Shown: positions 8,195 to 16,573, counted from the first letter of the stretch. The stretch: 64,000 nucleotides of DNA from Variovorax sp. OV700 (GCF_900099805.1 NZ_FNDR01000001.1:124001-188000); one strand, 5' to 3'. Numbers and translations: made by a program. Notes: generated by a model not told the origin, from the sequence alone.

Positions 8195-9222
8195 GGGGTC
8201 GTCTCTTTCATGTGAAGGCCGAGGAATCGCTCGGCATTGCGATGCACCAGCGCCGCCACCGTGTCCTCGTCGAAGCCGGCGGCCTCGATGCGCTGCACCG
8301 GCGTGCGGTCGTGGAAGTTGAAGGGGTAGTCGGTGCCGATCAGCAGCTGGCTGGCGCCGAATCGCTCCACCAGGTGCCGCAGCAAGGGCGTGTCGAACAC
8401 GAGGGTGTCGTAGAAGAGCCGGCGGGCCTGCTCGGCGGGAGACGTGGCGATGCTTTCCTTGAGCGCCGGGAACACGTCCCAGCCTTGCTGCAGGCGCGGC
8501 AGCAACGCGGCCAGCGTGCCGCCGCCGTGGCTGAAGGCGATGCGCAGGCGCGGCCGCCGCACCAGCAGGTTGGTCGTGATGACCGAGGCAGCCGCCAGGC
8601 CCACGTCGCCCGGGTAGGCCAGCACCTGCTGCAGCGGCGCCGGGCCCACCAGCCGATCCATGCCGGCCGGGCGCAGGGCATGCACGAACACCGCAGCGCC
8701 CAGCGCCTCGCAGGCTTCGAAGAAGGGGTCGAACTGCGGGGCGCCCACCGGCGCGCCGTTGATGTTGCTGCCGATCTCCACCCCGGCAAAGCCCAGGGTC
8801 TTCATCACGTATTCGAGTTCGGAAATCGCCAGGTCGATGTCCTGCAGCGGCACGGCGCCCAGTGCCGCGATGCGACCACCGCCCTGCTCCACCATCCCGG
8901 CCATGCAGTCGTTGGTGTAGCGCAGCAGCTGGCGGGCATCGTCCGCGGCTATCCAGTACGACAGCAGTTCCGGCATGGGCGAGACCACCTGCAGTGCGAG
9001 ACCCATGCCCGGCAGATCCTCGAGCCGGCGCGCGGTGTCCCAGCATCGGTCGGACACCGTGCGGTACACCTTGCCCGAGATCATCACGTGGCGGTGGCAG
9101 GCATGGGCCGGCGCCATCGAGGGCCATTCGGCGGGCAGCCTGGCGCCGATGTAATTCGGGAAGTGTTCGGGCACCACGTGTGCGTGCACGTCGATGCCGC
9201 AGGTGCAGTTGTGCTGATGCAC
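8191..9222 (-). CDS. ACMSD-like amidohydrolase-family decarboxylase/hydrolase
   Basis: Amidohydrolase_2 family protein (PF04909), 343 aa, related to 2-amino-3-carboxymuconate 6-semialdehyde decarboxylase and gamma-resorcylate decarboxylase. The mononuclear metal site is complete: H13 and H15 (DVHAHV), H181 (VHALRP), H232 (SHGGG) and D298 (GTDYPF). Such enzymes usually decarboxylate aromatic or muconate semialdehyde intermediates without redox cofactors. In the operon it follows the Bug gene by 15 bp and overlaps the dioxygenase gene by 4 bp. It could remove a carboxyl group before or after ring cleavage. Whether it acts as decarboxylase or hydrolase cannot be told from sequence. Confidence 0.88.
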   Translation of the reverse strand: MHQHNCTCGIDVHAHVVPEHFPNYIGARLPAEWPSMAPAHACHRHVMISGKVYRTVSDRCWDTARRLEDLPGMGLALQVVSPMPELLSYWIAADDARQLLRYTNDCMAGMVEQGGGRIAALGAVPLQDIDLAISELEYVMKTLGFAGVEIGSNINGAPVGAPQFDPFFEACEALGAAVFVHALRPAGMDRLVGPAPLQQVLAYPGDVGLAAASVITTNLLVRRPRLRIAFSHGGGTLAALLPRLQQGWDVFPALKESIATSPAEQARRLFYDTLVFDTPLLRHLVERFGASQLLIGTDYPFNFHDRTPVQRIEAAGFDEDTVAALVHRNAERFLGLHMKETTP

Positions 9223-9237
9223 GCCTCGGGCTCCAGC

Positions 9238-10212
9238 TTATTCAGGCTGGATGTCGAGCTGCTTGACCAGCTTGACCCAGCGCTCGCGCTCGCCGCGCAT
9301 GAAGGACTCGAACTCCGCCACCGACATGCGCGGCTCGGCTTGCGAGCCCAGGGTTTCCAGACGCTGCACCACCTCGGGCTGCTGCAGGACGGCTTCCAGG
9401 TCGCGGTTGACGCGCGCGATCACATCCGGCGGGGTACCGGCTGGCGCAAAGAGGCCGTTCCAGCCCGAGTAATCGAAACCGGCAAAGGTCTCGGAGAGCG
9501 ACGGCACATCCGGCATGCCCGGCTGTCGCTTGGCGGTGCTCACGGCCAGTGCACGCACCTGGCCCGACTTGAGGTAGGCCGTGAGGGCCGCATCGGGCAG
9601 ACAGACCAGCGGCACCCGCCCGCCGATCACGTCCTGCAACGCATCGGGCGCCTTGGTGTAGGGCACATGGTTGAAGCGCACGCCCGCCATGCCGGCCACG
9701 CTATCGGCCAGCATGCCGGAGAAGGTCTTCGGACCTTCGGTGGCGATGGCGATGCTGCCCGGCTGCGCCTTGGCCAACGCCAGCGCTTCCTTCAGGTTCC
9801 TGGCCGGGAAGCTCGCGGCGGCAGCGATCACGAAAGGACTGCGGCCCACCAGCCGCACTGGCGCGAAGTCCTTCACCGGGTCATAGGGCAAGGCCTTGAA
9901 GGTGTAGGCATTGGTCACCATCGCCGCGGTGGTGGCGTAGTAGAAGGTGTAGCCATCGGCCGGGGAACGTGCCGCCGCCAGTGCGCCGATCACATTCTGT
10001 CCACCGGGCTTGTTGTCGATGACGATGGGCTGACCCCAGCCTCGCGTCAGCCGGTCGGCCACATAGCGTGCCAGGATATCCGGGCCCGAGCCCGCTGGCT
10101 GCGAAAGAATGAACTTGACGGGCCGTTGCGGCCAGTCCGGCTGGGCACGAAGCAGGCCACTGCCGGCCAATGGAAACAGCATCGCCGCTCGGGCGAAGTC
10201 TCTGCGTTGCAT
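9238..10212 (-). CDS. Bug/TctC-family solute receptor heading the aromatic operon
   Basis: Bug-family periplasmic receptor, 324 aa, with an RRDF twin-arginine-like leader (MQRRDFARAA). Family motifs include LSQPAGSGPD in the first strand, DNKPGGQNVIG near residue 75 and HVPYTKAPDALQ near 185. The ATG at 10212 has AGGAG upstream and is preferred to an upstream in-frame start that lacks the leader. It is the first gene of the five-gene aromatic operon and is divergent from a LysR gene 86 bp away. The context suggests it captures the aromatic acid that the operon degrades, although no membrane transporter is encoded alongside. Confidence 0.92.
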   Translation of the reverse strand: MQRRDFARAAMLFPLAGSGLLRAQPDWPQRPVKFILSQPAGSGPDILARYVADRLTRGWGQPIVIDNKPGGQNVIGALAAARSPADGYTFYYATTAAMVTNAYTFKALPYDPVKDFAPVRLVGRSPFVIAAAASFPARNLKEALALAKAQPGSIAIATEGPKTFSGMLADSVAGMAGVRFNHVPYTKAPDALQDVIGGRVPLVCLPDAALTAYLKSGQVRALAVSTAKRQPGMPDVPSLSETFAGFDYSGWNGLFAPAGTPPDVIARVNRDLEAVLQQPEVVQRLETLGSQAEPRMSVAEFESFMRGERERWVKLVKQLDIQPE

Positions 10213-10255
10213 GAAGTCTCCTGGTTCTTGAAGCTCGAATGCTAGGAAGCCTTCG

Positions 10256-10276
10256 ATCATCTGAACAGTCGATGAT
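10256..10276. promoter_or_regulatory. Candidate LysR operator (dyad ATCATC-N9-GATGAT)
   Basis: Perfect 6-bp inverted repeat with a 9-base spacer, fitting the T-N11-A type dyad used by LysR regulators. It lies in the 86-bp divergent region between the Bug-led aromatic operon and its LysR gene. Confidence 0.5.
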
Positions 10277-10295
10277 GTGGATACATAAAATCCAC
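10277..10295. promoter_or_regulatory. Second inverted repeat next to the LysR start (GTGGAT-N7-ATCCAC)
   Basis: Perfect 6-bp inverted repeat directly after the first dyad, ending 3 bp before the LysR ATG at 10299. It could be an autoregulatory operator or a hairpin over the translation start. No Shine-Dalgarno sequence is visible at this start. Confidence 0.4.
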
Positions 10296-10298
10296 GTC

Positions 10299-11240
10299 AT
10301 GGATATTCGTTCGATCGACCTCAATCTCCTGGTGCTGTTCGACGCCATGGCCAGGTTGCACAGCGTCAGCCGCGCGGCCGAGGCCATCGGCCTCAGCCAG
10401 CCGGCCACCAGCGCGGCGCTGGCGCGGCTGCGCACTGCCTTCGACGACGACCTGTTCGTGCGTGCCGGTGCGCAGATGGAGCCCACGCCGCGTGCGCAGG
10501 CACTGTCGCCCGCGGTGCAGCGCGTGGTGCAGGCGATCCAGTCGGAGATCCTCCAGCCCGCGGGCTTCGACCCGGCGAACGCGGAGCGCAGCTTCACGCT
10601 GCTCACGCCCGACATCGGCGAAGTGGCTTTCCTTCCCGGCGTGCTGCAGCGCCTGCGGCAGGAGGCGCCGCTGGTGCGGCTGCGTGCGCTTTCGATGCCG
10701 CGCACGGCTGCGGCCCAGGCGCTGGAGGCCGGCGAGGCCGACCTGGCCGTGGGCTTCTTTCCTGATCTGCAGAAGGCGGGCTACTTTCGCCAGGCGCTGT
10801 TCAGGACGTCCTACACCTGCATCGCCTGCGCGCGCAATCCGGCCGTGCCTTTACGCATGACGGCAAGGCAGTACCTCGCGGCGCGGCACATCGTGGTGCG
10901 GCCGGATGGGCGCGAGCACATGCTTGACCGTTTCCTGGAAGACAAGGGCTGGCACCGGCACGTGACGCTGGAACTGTCGCATTTCATGAGCCTGCTGTCC
11001 CTGCTGCCCGGCAGCGATCTGGTGGCGACCGTGCCCGACGACATCGCCACCGTGGTGCAGCGGCACATCGCGGTGAAGATGATCGAGCTGCCCTTCAAGC
11101 CGCCTCAGCTCCCGGTACAGCAGTACTGGCACCGGCGCATGCAGAACGATGCGTCCAACCGCTGGCTGCGCGGCCTGTTCTACGAAGTTAACCGACGCGA
11201 CGCCAACGCCCGCCTGCCCGATTGGCAAGCCGCCAGCTGA
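10299..11240 (+). CDS. LysR-family transcriptional regulator (NodD/SyrM-like subgroup)
   Basis: LysR regulator of 313 aa. The start MDIRSIDLNLLVLFDAM is typical of the NodD-type branch. The helix-turn-helix spans residues about 20-45 (SVSRAAEAIGLSQPATSAALARLR). The rest is a substrate-binding-like effector domain. It is divergent from the aromatic operon starting at 10212 and two inverted repeats lie between them, so it is the probable activator of that operon responding to an aromatic inducer. ATG at 10299 is chosen because upstream starts add sequence not found in the family. It converges on the HbpS-like gene with only 7 bp between stops. Confidence 0.9.
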   Translation: MDIRSIDLNLLVLFDAMARLHSVSRAAEAIGLSQPATSAALARLRTAFDDDLFVRAGAQMEPTPRAQALSPAVQRVVQAIQSEILQPAGFDPANAERSFTLLTPDIGEVAFLPGVLQRLRQEAPLVRLRALSMPRTAAAQALEAGEADLAVGFFPDLQKAGYFRQALFRTSYTCIACARNPAVPLRMTARQYLAARHIVVRPDGREHMLDRFLEDKGWHRHVTLELSHFMSLLSLLPGSDLVATVPDDIATVVQRHIAVKMIELPFKPPQLPVQQYWHRRMQNDASNRWLRGLFYEVNRRDANARLPDWQAAS

Positions 11241-11247
11241 AGGCGTT

Positions 11248-11673
11248 TCAACCGACCGTCAGCCCCGCCGCCTGCGCGCCGGCGATGCAGATGGCTTCGT
11301 CCTCGTCGCCGGTGCCGCCACTGGCGCCCACCGCGCCCAGCAGTTGGCCCGCCGCATCGCGGATCACCACCGCACCGGTCTGCGGCAGGAACTTGCCTTC
11401 GGCCGTGGCGGCCAGCGCGACGAAGAAGTTGGGGTTGTCCTTGGCGCGCTCGGCCAGCTTGCGGCTGGCCACGCCCATGCCCACCGCACCCCAGGCCTTG
11501 GCGCGGGCGATGTCGAAGCGGAACATGCTCGCGCCGTCTTCGCTGGCAAAGGCCTTGAGGTTGCCGGCGGCATCGAGCACGGCGATGCCCATGGGCTGGT
11601 GGCCGGCTTCCTTGGATTTCTTCAGGGCGGCATCGATGATGGTCTGGGCTTGCTGCAGGGTGAGGCTGGACAC
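11248..11673 (-). CDS. GlcG/HbpS-family heme-binding-like protein
   Basis: Small alpha/beta protein of the GlcG/HbpS family (PF03928), 141 aa. The family pattern is clear: an N-terminal TLQQAQTIIDAALKKS helix, MGIAVLDAAGNLKAF, and a C-terminal GAVGASGGTGDEDEAICIAG. HbpS of Streptomyces binds heme; most proteobacterial relatives sit in catabolic operons with no proven function. GTG at 11673 is used because the longer ATG version would extend into the upstream gene and lacks homology-like sequence. It lies 19 bp downstream of the TPP enzyme gene and is the last gene of a Bug-TPP enzyme-HbpS operon. Confidence 0.88.
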   Translation of the reverse strand: MSSLTLQQAQTIIDAALKKSKEAGHQPMGIAVLDAAGNLKAFASEDGASMFRFDIARAKAWGAVGMGVASRKLAERAKDNPNFFVALAATAEGKFLPQTGAVVIRDAAGQLLGAVGASGGTGDEDEAICIAGAQAAGLTVG

Positions 11674-11692
11674 GGTTATTTTTCCTTTTCTT

Positions 11693-13432
11693 TCAGGGGA
11701 TGGCATCGGCGCCGGCGAGGGCCTCGAAGCCATAGCGGTTCATGCTGGCGAAGGCAGGCATGGCAGGGTGAGGCACGAAACGCGTGTGGCAGTCGAGCAC
11801 GGCCGGCAGGCCCGAGGCGAGTGCGCGTCGGATCGCGGGTGCGACCTCGGCGACCGCCGTCACGCGTTCCCCATGACAACCGAAACCACGCGCAATGGCC
11901 GCGTAGTCCGTCTCGTCGAGCCCCGTGCCCAGTTCGAAGCCCAGCGCATTGCGTTGCCCGGCGCGGATGATGCCCCAGGCGGCGTTGTTGTGAACGATGC
12001 TGAGCACCGGCAGGCGATGGCGCCGCGCGGTGTCCAACTCGTTGAGGGTGAAACCGAAGGAGCCGTCGCCCGTGATGAGGGCGACCGCACGCCCGGGCTG
12101 CTGTGCCTGCAATGCGATCGCATAGGGCAGCCCAAAGCCCAGGTGGCTCATGCCGGGCTCGTGAAAGCGCGTGCGTACCTCGCGCACCGGCGTCAGGTCA
12201 TTGCTCCAGAAGCTGGTGTGGCCGCCGTCGAAGACGGCCAGGCACTCTTGCGGCAACGCCTCGCCGATGACGCGTCCCAGCGCCGCGGGATGCATGGCCT
12301 GGCTGGTCTCGCCCTCCGTGCCGAGTGCCTCCAGGCGTGACGCGTACGCCGCGCGCGCCTGGCGCAGGCTGGGCAGCCAGGCGCCGTCGACAACCTGGCC
12401 CAAGCCCGCGTCGCAGGCCGCCAGCAGGTCGTCGAGCGCGGCCTTTGCATCGGCTTGCAGCGCTACCTCGTGCAAGGCGGGCTGTCCCAGCGCCGAAGGA
12501 TCGATGTTCACGCTGATCAGGCGTTGCGATCTCCGCGCCAATGCTCCGCGCTCGTCCCACATCCAGGACGACCAGCGGCATCCCACGGCCAGGACGAGGT
12601 CCGCGCCCTCGAAGGCCTGCCGCACGGGCTCGCCAGCAATCAGGCCGCCATGCCCGATGAAATGCGGGCTGTCCGAAGCCACCACCCCCAGGGCCATCTG
12701 CGTGGGAAGCACCGGTGCTTGCCAGCGCTGCGCCAGTGCTCGCACGCATTCGGCAGCGCCGCTCGCGATCACGCCGCCGCCGGCCACGATGAGCGGGCGC
12801 CGGGCCTCGGCCATGAGGGCTGCTGCGCGGTGCACGTCATCGGCGTCCGGCCGCACCCGTCCAAGGGCGCGGTAGCGCGACGGCGCGATGGCGAACTCCG
12901 CCTCGTCGAAACTGCACACTTGGCTCAGCACGTCCTGAGGAATGTCCAGGTGCACCGGGCCGGGCCGGCCGCCCAGCGCCTCGCGAAAGGCGCGGCGCAT
13001 GATCTCGGGCAGGCGGCGCGCATCGTGCACCACCGCGTTCCACTTCGTGAGGGGCCGGGTCACCGCGACCGTGTCCAGGTCCATGAACATGCCGCTGTGC
13101 GGATAGCAGGCTGCACGATGCTGGTTGGTGGTGATGGCAAGCAGCGGCAGGTTGTTGTTGAAGGCGACGCCAAGACCGGAGGCCATGTTGAGACCGCCCG
13201 GCCCCATTTCGCCCAGCGCCACCGCGATCCGCCCCGACGCGGCATGGGCCGCGGCCGCCATCATGGGCCCCGCGCCCTCGTGCCGCACGCCGAGGAAGCG
13301 CAATTGCTCCTGCTGCGAGATGGCGTGCAACAGCGGCCCCAGCTTGCCGCCAACAATGCCGAAGACTTCGCGCACCTGCTCCGTGAGCAGCAAGCGCACC
13401 AGCGCCTGCGCGCCATTGATCTGCAGTGCCAT
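11693..13432 (-). CDS. Thiamine-pyrophosphate-dependent enzyme (acetolactate synthase/benzoylformate decarboxylase-like)
   Basis: Full-length TPP enzyme of 579 aa with the three canonical domains. The N-terminal PYR domain carries the catalytic Glu in VRHEGAG (E52). A central Rossmann-like domain follows. The C-terminal PP domain has the TPP/Mg motif GDGSFGF (from residue 455) ending in NN (482-483). Such enzymes decarboxylate 2-oxo acids and may ligate the aldehyde product. The housekeeping acetolactate synthase would normally sit with an ilvN subunit, absent here, so a catabolic decarboxylase or carboligase is more likely. It is 3 bp downstream of a Bug gene, suggesting uptake and decarboxylation of a 2-oxo acid. 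The substrate is unknown. Confidence 0.9.
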   Translation of the reverse strand: MALQINGAQALVRLLLTEQVREVFGIVGGKLGPLLHAISQQEQLRFLGVRHEGAGPMMAAAAHAASGRIAVALGEMGPGGLNMASGLGVAFNNNLPLLAITTNQHRAACYPHSGMFMDLDTVAVTRPLTKWNAVVHDARRLPEIMRRAFREALGGRPGPVHLDIPQDVLSQVCSFDEAEFAIAPSRYRALGRVRPDADDVHRAAALMAEARRPLIVAGGGVIASGAAECVRALAQRWQAPVLPTQMALGVVASDSPHFIGHGGLIAGEPVRQAFEGADLVLAVGCRWSSWMWDERGALARRSQRLISVNIDPSALGQPALHEVALQADAKAALDDLLAACDAGLGQVVDGAWLPSLRQARAAYASRLEALGTEGETSQAMHPAALGRVIGEALPQECLAVFDGGHTSFWSNDLTPVREVRTRFHEPGMSHLGFGLPYAIALQAQQPGRAVALITGDGSFGFTLNELDTARRHRLPVLSIVHNNAAWGIIRAGQRNALGFELGTGLDETDYAAIARGFGCHGERVTAVAEVAPAIRRALASGLPAVLDCHTRFVPHPAMPAFASMNRYGFEALAGADAIP

Positions 13433-13435
13433 GCG

Positions 13436-14422
13436 CTAGTCCTCCGCCGTGAAGTTGGCCGCCTTGACGATGGGTGCCCAGCGTTGCTTGTCGGCACGCA
13501 CGATGCGTGCGAACTCGTCGGCGCTCTGGTGCACCGGCTGCAGCCCCACCTTGGCCAGAGCCTCGACGAATTCGGGTGCCGCGAGGCCCTCGCGCACCAA
13601 CACATTGAGGCGTTGCACGGTCTCGGCCGGCGCGCGTGCCGGCAGGAACCAGCCCAGCCACTCCTGCACCACGATGTCGGGAAAGCCCTGCTCGACGAAG
13701 GTCGGCACCTCCGGCAGGAAGGACGAGCGCTGGACGCTCGACACCGCCAGACCGCGCAGCTTGCCGGCGCGGATATGCGGCATCACTTCGCCCAGCACGT
13801 TCACGCTCACCGGCACCTGGCCGCCCAGCACATCGTTGAGCAGCGGCGCGCCGCCTCGGTAGGCCACCGCGGTGAGCTCGGTGCCGCTGGCCTTCTGCAG
13901 CATCATGCCGACGAAGTGCAGGGCCGAGCCGGCCGCCGGTACGCCGTAGCTGGCCTGCGGCGGGTGGGCCTTGGCCCACTTCAGGTAGTCCGCCACGGTC
14001 TTCACTTCGGCCGGCAGGCCCGGACCCGCGGTCAGTACGAAGGCGTAGTTGACGGTGGTGGTCACCGGAACGAAATCCGCCAGCGGGTCGTAGTTGAGCT
14101 TCTTGTATGTATTCGGGTAGAGCGTCATCGGCGAGCTGGGAATCTGCAGGATGGTCAGCCCATCGGGCGCCGCGCGCTTGACGTACTCCACCGCGATGCG
14201 CCCGCCCGCGCCCGTCTTCGCCTCCACCATCACGCTGGTGGCGTACTTGCCGCGCAGCTTCTCGGCCAGCGGGCGCGCCACGTGGTCGCCCATGCCGCCC
14301 GCCGGAAAACCCGAGATGATGGAAGCATTGCCGTTGAGCTGCGCGAGCGCCCGGCTCACGGGCGCGAGGGCGGCCAGTGCGCCACCCGCCTGAAGAAGAT
14401 GAAGGAAGTCTCTGCGATCCAT
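13436..14422 (-). CDS. Bug/TctC-family solute receptor
   Basis: Third Bug receptor of the left half, 328 aa, with a Tat-type leader (MDRRDFLHLL). Family motifs include IISGFPAGGMGD near residue 33 in place of the common VPYPPGG, and TAVAYRGGAPLLNDVLGG near 185. ATG at 14422 is supported by AGGAG upstream. It heads a three-gene operon (Bug, TPP enzyme, HbpS-like) and is divergent from an AraC-family gene. The ligand is probably the organic acid handled by the TPP enzyme; this is inferred from the operon only. Confidence 0.92.
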   Translation of the reverse strand: MDRRDFLHLLQAGGALAALAPVSRALAQLNGNASIISGFPAGGMGDHVARPLAEKLRGKYATSVMVEAKTGAGGRIAVEYVKRAAPDGLTILQIPSSPMTLYPNTYKKLNYDPLADFVPVTTTVNYAFVLTAGPGLPAEVKTVADYLKWAKAHPPQASYGVPAAGSALHFVGMMLQKASGTELTAVAYRGGAPLLNDVLGGQVPVSVNVLGEVMPHIRAGKLRGLAVSSVQRSSFLPEVPTFVEQGFPDIVVQEWLGWFLPARAPAETVQRLNVLVREGLAAPEFVEALAKVGLQPVHQSADEFARIVRADKQRWAPIVKAANFTAED

Positions 14423-14549
14423 GGCTTGTCTCCTGGGTCTGGTGCCCTTGACTGTCGATGCCCCGGATCGTGGGGCCATCGGGGGCTCCTGCGAATGGAC
14501 AAATCGCACCGCGGCAGGTAGTTTTCCGGCATCGATCACATCTGCCGCC

Positions 14550-15446
14550 ATGAAACCTGCTGCCAAGGCCCTTCTCCTCGTTCCCTTCCGTGAAGTCCGA
14601 CACGAACAGCCGGATGACTGCCTGCACTACGAGGCAGTGGCGGTGCGCGGGAAAGAGATGGACTGGACGATTCCGGCGCATCGCCACGCGGGCCTGCACC
14701 AGATCCAGTTCCTGGAGCGCGGCCATATCGGCGGCACGGTGGACGGCCGGCCGGTGGAGGCGGCGGCTCCGGCCATCCTGCTCATCGCACCCGGCTCCGT
14801 GCACGGCTTTCGCCACGCGCGAGACACCTCAGGGCACCAACTCACCATTCCCAGCGCCACCCTGCAGCAGCTTCTGGCCAGCACGCGCCTGGTGGATGCG
14901 AGTCTGGGAACTTCCTTCGTGCTGACGGAACTGACACCCGAGGCGCGTGCCGAATGCTCCACCCTCTTCAACATGTTGGCGCGCGAATTCGGGGGCGGCG
15001 GTGCAGGCCGGGTGCCGGCCCTGATGGCCGCCGCCACCCTGCTCGCGGTATTGCTTCTGCGTCTTCATGGCGAGCACACCCAGAAGGAGCAGACCCCCGG
15101 GGCACGCGATGCACTGGTGCAGCGCTTCCTTGCGCTGGCCGAGCAGCACTTTCGCGAGCACTGCGGGCTGCCCTTCTATGCTCAGGCGCTGGGCGTGACG
15201 CCCGATCACCTGAGCCGCAGTTGCCGCAATGCGACACGGCAATCGGCTTTGCAACTGCTGCACGAGCGCCTCATGCTAGAAGCACGCCGGCTGCTCGCCT
15301 ATACACCGATGTCCGTGCTGGAGGTGTCCGCCGCCATCGGGTATCAGGATCCGGCCTACTTCAGCAAGTTCTTCACCCGCGCCACCGGCCATTCGCCTTC
15401 GCAGTACCGCGCGCTGGCGAATCGGGGGGTGAAGGCCCCGCGCTAG
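14550..15446 (+). CDS. AraC-family transcriptional regulator
   Basis: AraC/XylS regulator of 298 aa. The N-terminal cupin-like effector domain contains the HRHAGLHQIQFLERG strand (around residues 48-62) and the APGSVHGF motif. The C-terminal double helix-turn-helix runs from about residue 190, with FYAQALGVTPDHLSR in the first HTH and SVLEVSAAIGYQDPAYFSKFFTRATG in the second, the AraC signature. It resembles PobR/HpaA-type activators of aromatic catabolism. It is divergent from the Bug-TPP enzyme operon (127 bp apart) and probably controls it. ATG 14550 was chosen because sequence upstream of it is not family-like. Confidence 0.9.
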   Translation: MKPAAKALLLVPFREVRHEQPDDCLHYEAVAVRGKEMDWTIPAHRHAGLHQIQFLERGHIGGTVDGRPVEAAAPAILLIAPGSVHGFRHARDTSGHQLTIPSATLQQLLASTRLVDASLGTSFVLTELTPEARAECSTLFNMLAREFGGGGAGRVPALMAAATLLAVLLLRLHGEHTQKEQTPGARDALVQRFLALAEQHFREHCGLPFYAQALGVTPDHLSRSCRNATRQSALQLLHERLMLEARRLLAYTPMSVLEVSAAIGYQDPAYFSKFFTRATGHSPSQYRALANRGVKAPR

Positions 15447-15567
15447 GGAACGGAGCTGGGCCCTCGTGATCGGTGCCGGAATTCGAAGTTGCGGGTTTTG
15501 ACGGCGGTTTACGAGGGGGATGACGTTGAGCAACGCTGTAGGCCTCTCAACACTTCCAGGAGAAAGG

Positions 15568-15696
15568 TCATGACAACAGTTCGTGTGGGTCCCGACGCAG
15601 TTTGATCGCGGCGAGGGTCGCCCCTCGATCCAATGTTCCGGCGAGATCCAAATATTCGTGAGCTACTCTTAACACCTGCACCGCGTCAGTATTCAT
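15568..15696 (-). CDS. Possible very small ORF (42 aa)
   Basis: ATG at 15696 to TGA at 15568 gives a 42-residue peptide without recognised motif. It lies in a scar region made of gene fragments, so it may be part of a decayed gene. On the opposite strand an ATG at 15570 with an AGGAG upstream is followed by a stop after 11 codons, which looks like the cut-off start of a lost gene. Confidence 0.2.
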   Translation of the reverse strand: MNTDAVQVLRVAHEYLDLAGTLDRGATLAAIKLRRDPHELLS

Positions 15697-15825
15697 GAAC
15701 GAACCAACGGACAATCGCTCGCGTGCTCGTATGGTGCAAGCCCTATCTTTGGATTTTCGTCTCCTCTGCTCAAGCCACTCGCGAAGTCAAGCGCCCTGGG
15801 GTTGACCGGAGGTCCGTGACGCCAC

Positions 15826-15902
15826 ACCAGGTTGACCTCTTCGTAGTAGCAGATGGCAGAGACGGCCAAGCCAGTGGCGCGGGTCACCGTTCCAATTGGT
15901 AA
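15826..15902 (-). pseudogene. MerR-family helix-turn-helix fragment
   Basis: About 25 codons read like the N-terminal HTH of a MerR/SoxR regulator: IGTVTRATGLAVSAI followed by CYYEEVNLV, matching the family pattern 'IGE-A-R-TG-SV-AIR-YYE--GL'. The wing and the rest of the protein are missing. It lies in the same frame immediately after the stop of a gamma-glutamyltransferase fragment, as if two gene ends had been joined. No start codon belongs to it. It is a remnant, not a functional gene. Confidence 0.6.
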
Positions 15903-15911
15903 CTCCCGCGC

Positions 15912-16118
15912 TCAGACGCCAAGCGCACAGCCGTCTTTTCGATGATCTGATGCGCCTAGCAGCACGCCTTTCCCCCAATCGATCTTGACTGCCTGTGCGC
16001 CGCCGATGGCAGGATAACCTGGTGGCGCGAACTTGTAGCCCTGCGCTTCCAGTTCCATCAGCAGCCGTTCAATCCCTTGGGCGCGATGAGCCCAGGGCAG
16101 CGCGTCCTGGAGCGCCAG
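15912..16118 (-). pseudogene. Gamma-glutamyltransferase-family C-terminal fragment
   Basis: About 68 codons on the minus strand, ending at a TGA (15912-15914), read as the C-terminus of a GGT-family Ntn hydrolase. Diagnostic residues are [11 protein letters not shown] followed by [18 protein letters not shown], the end of the small subunit. The catalytic Thr region and everything upstream are missing, because near 16119 the sequence changes to an ANTAR-domain gene on the other strand. Homologue alignment would place the breakpoint exactly. Confidence 0.65.
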
Positions 16119-16119
16119 C

Positions 16120-16518
16120 GTGATCGATGCGACGCTGATCGCACTGTCGGACTACGAGAGCCCGACGACCCTGAAACTGCTGCTCGACACCAGCGCGCAT
16201 GGCGTGATCACGCGCCCGTTTCGATCGGCAGGTGTGCTGAGCACGCTGGTGCTGGCACGCTCCGCACAGAGTTTCCAGGCACGGCTCCAGAGCAAAGTCC
16301 TGAAGCTCGAAGACACGATCAAGTCGTGCCGTCAGATTGAAAAAGCCATTCGCCTGCTGTCGGATAGCCAGCAGCTTTCCGAGACGCAGGCCTACGAGCA
16401 CATGCGCGCTCGCGCGACCAAGCTCCGGATCACCGTGGCCGAGGTTTCCGCGATGATCATCGATGCACACGAGGCGATGGAGAAGCTCGGGTTGGGGAAT
16501 CCCAATGCCAAGCGCTGA
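16120..16518 (+). pseudogene. ANTAR-domain regulator (AmiR-like), N-terminally truncated
   Basis: An open frame of 132 codons from GTG 16120. The first half reads like the end of a pseudo-receiver domain with the VITRPF segment. A coiled linker follows, then a C-terminal ANTAR three-helix domain (RQIEKAIRLLSDSQQLSETQAYEHMRA), which binds two-hexaloop RNA terminators in AmiR/NasR proteins. Known AmiR-type proteins are about 190-200 aa, so roughly 60 N-terminal residues are missing. The frame is closed upstream by a stop at 16087. It abuts a GGT fragment, so truncation by rearrangement is likely. It could still be translated as a short protein. Confidence 0.7.
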
Positions 16519-16573
16519 TCAACCCCTGGCCGTGCATCGGCCGAGCGGCGAGACGAACGGATGCGTGCTTCGA

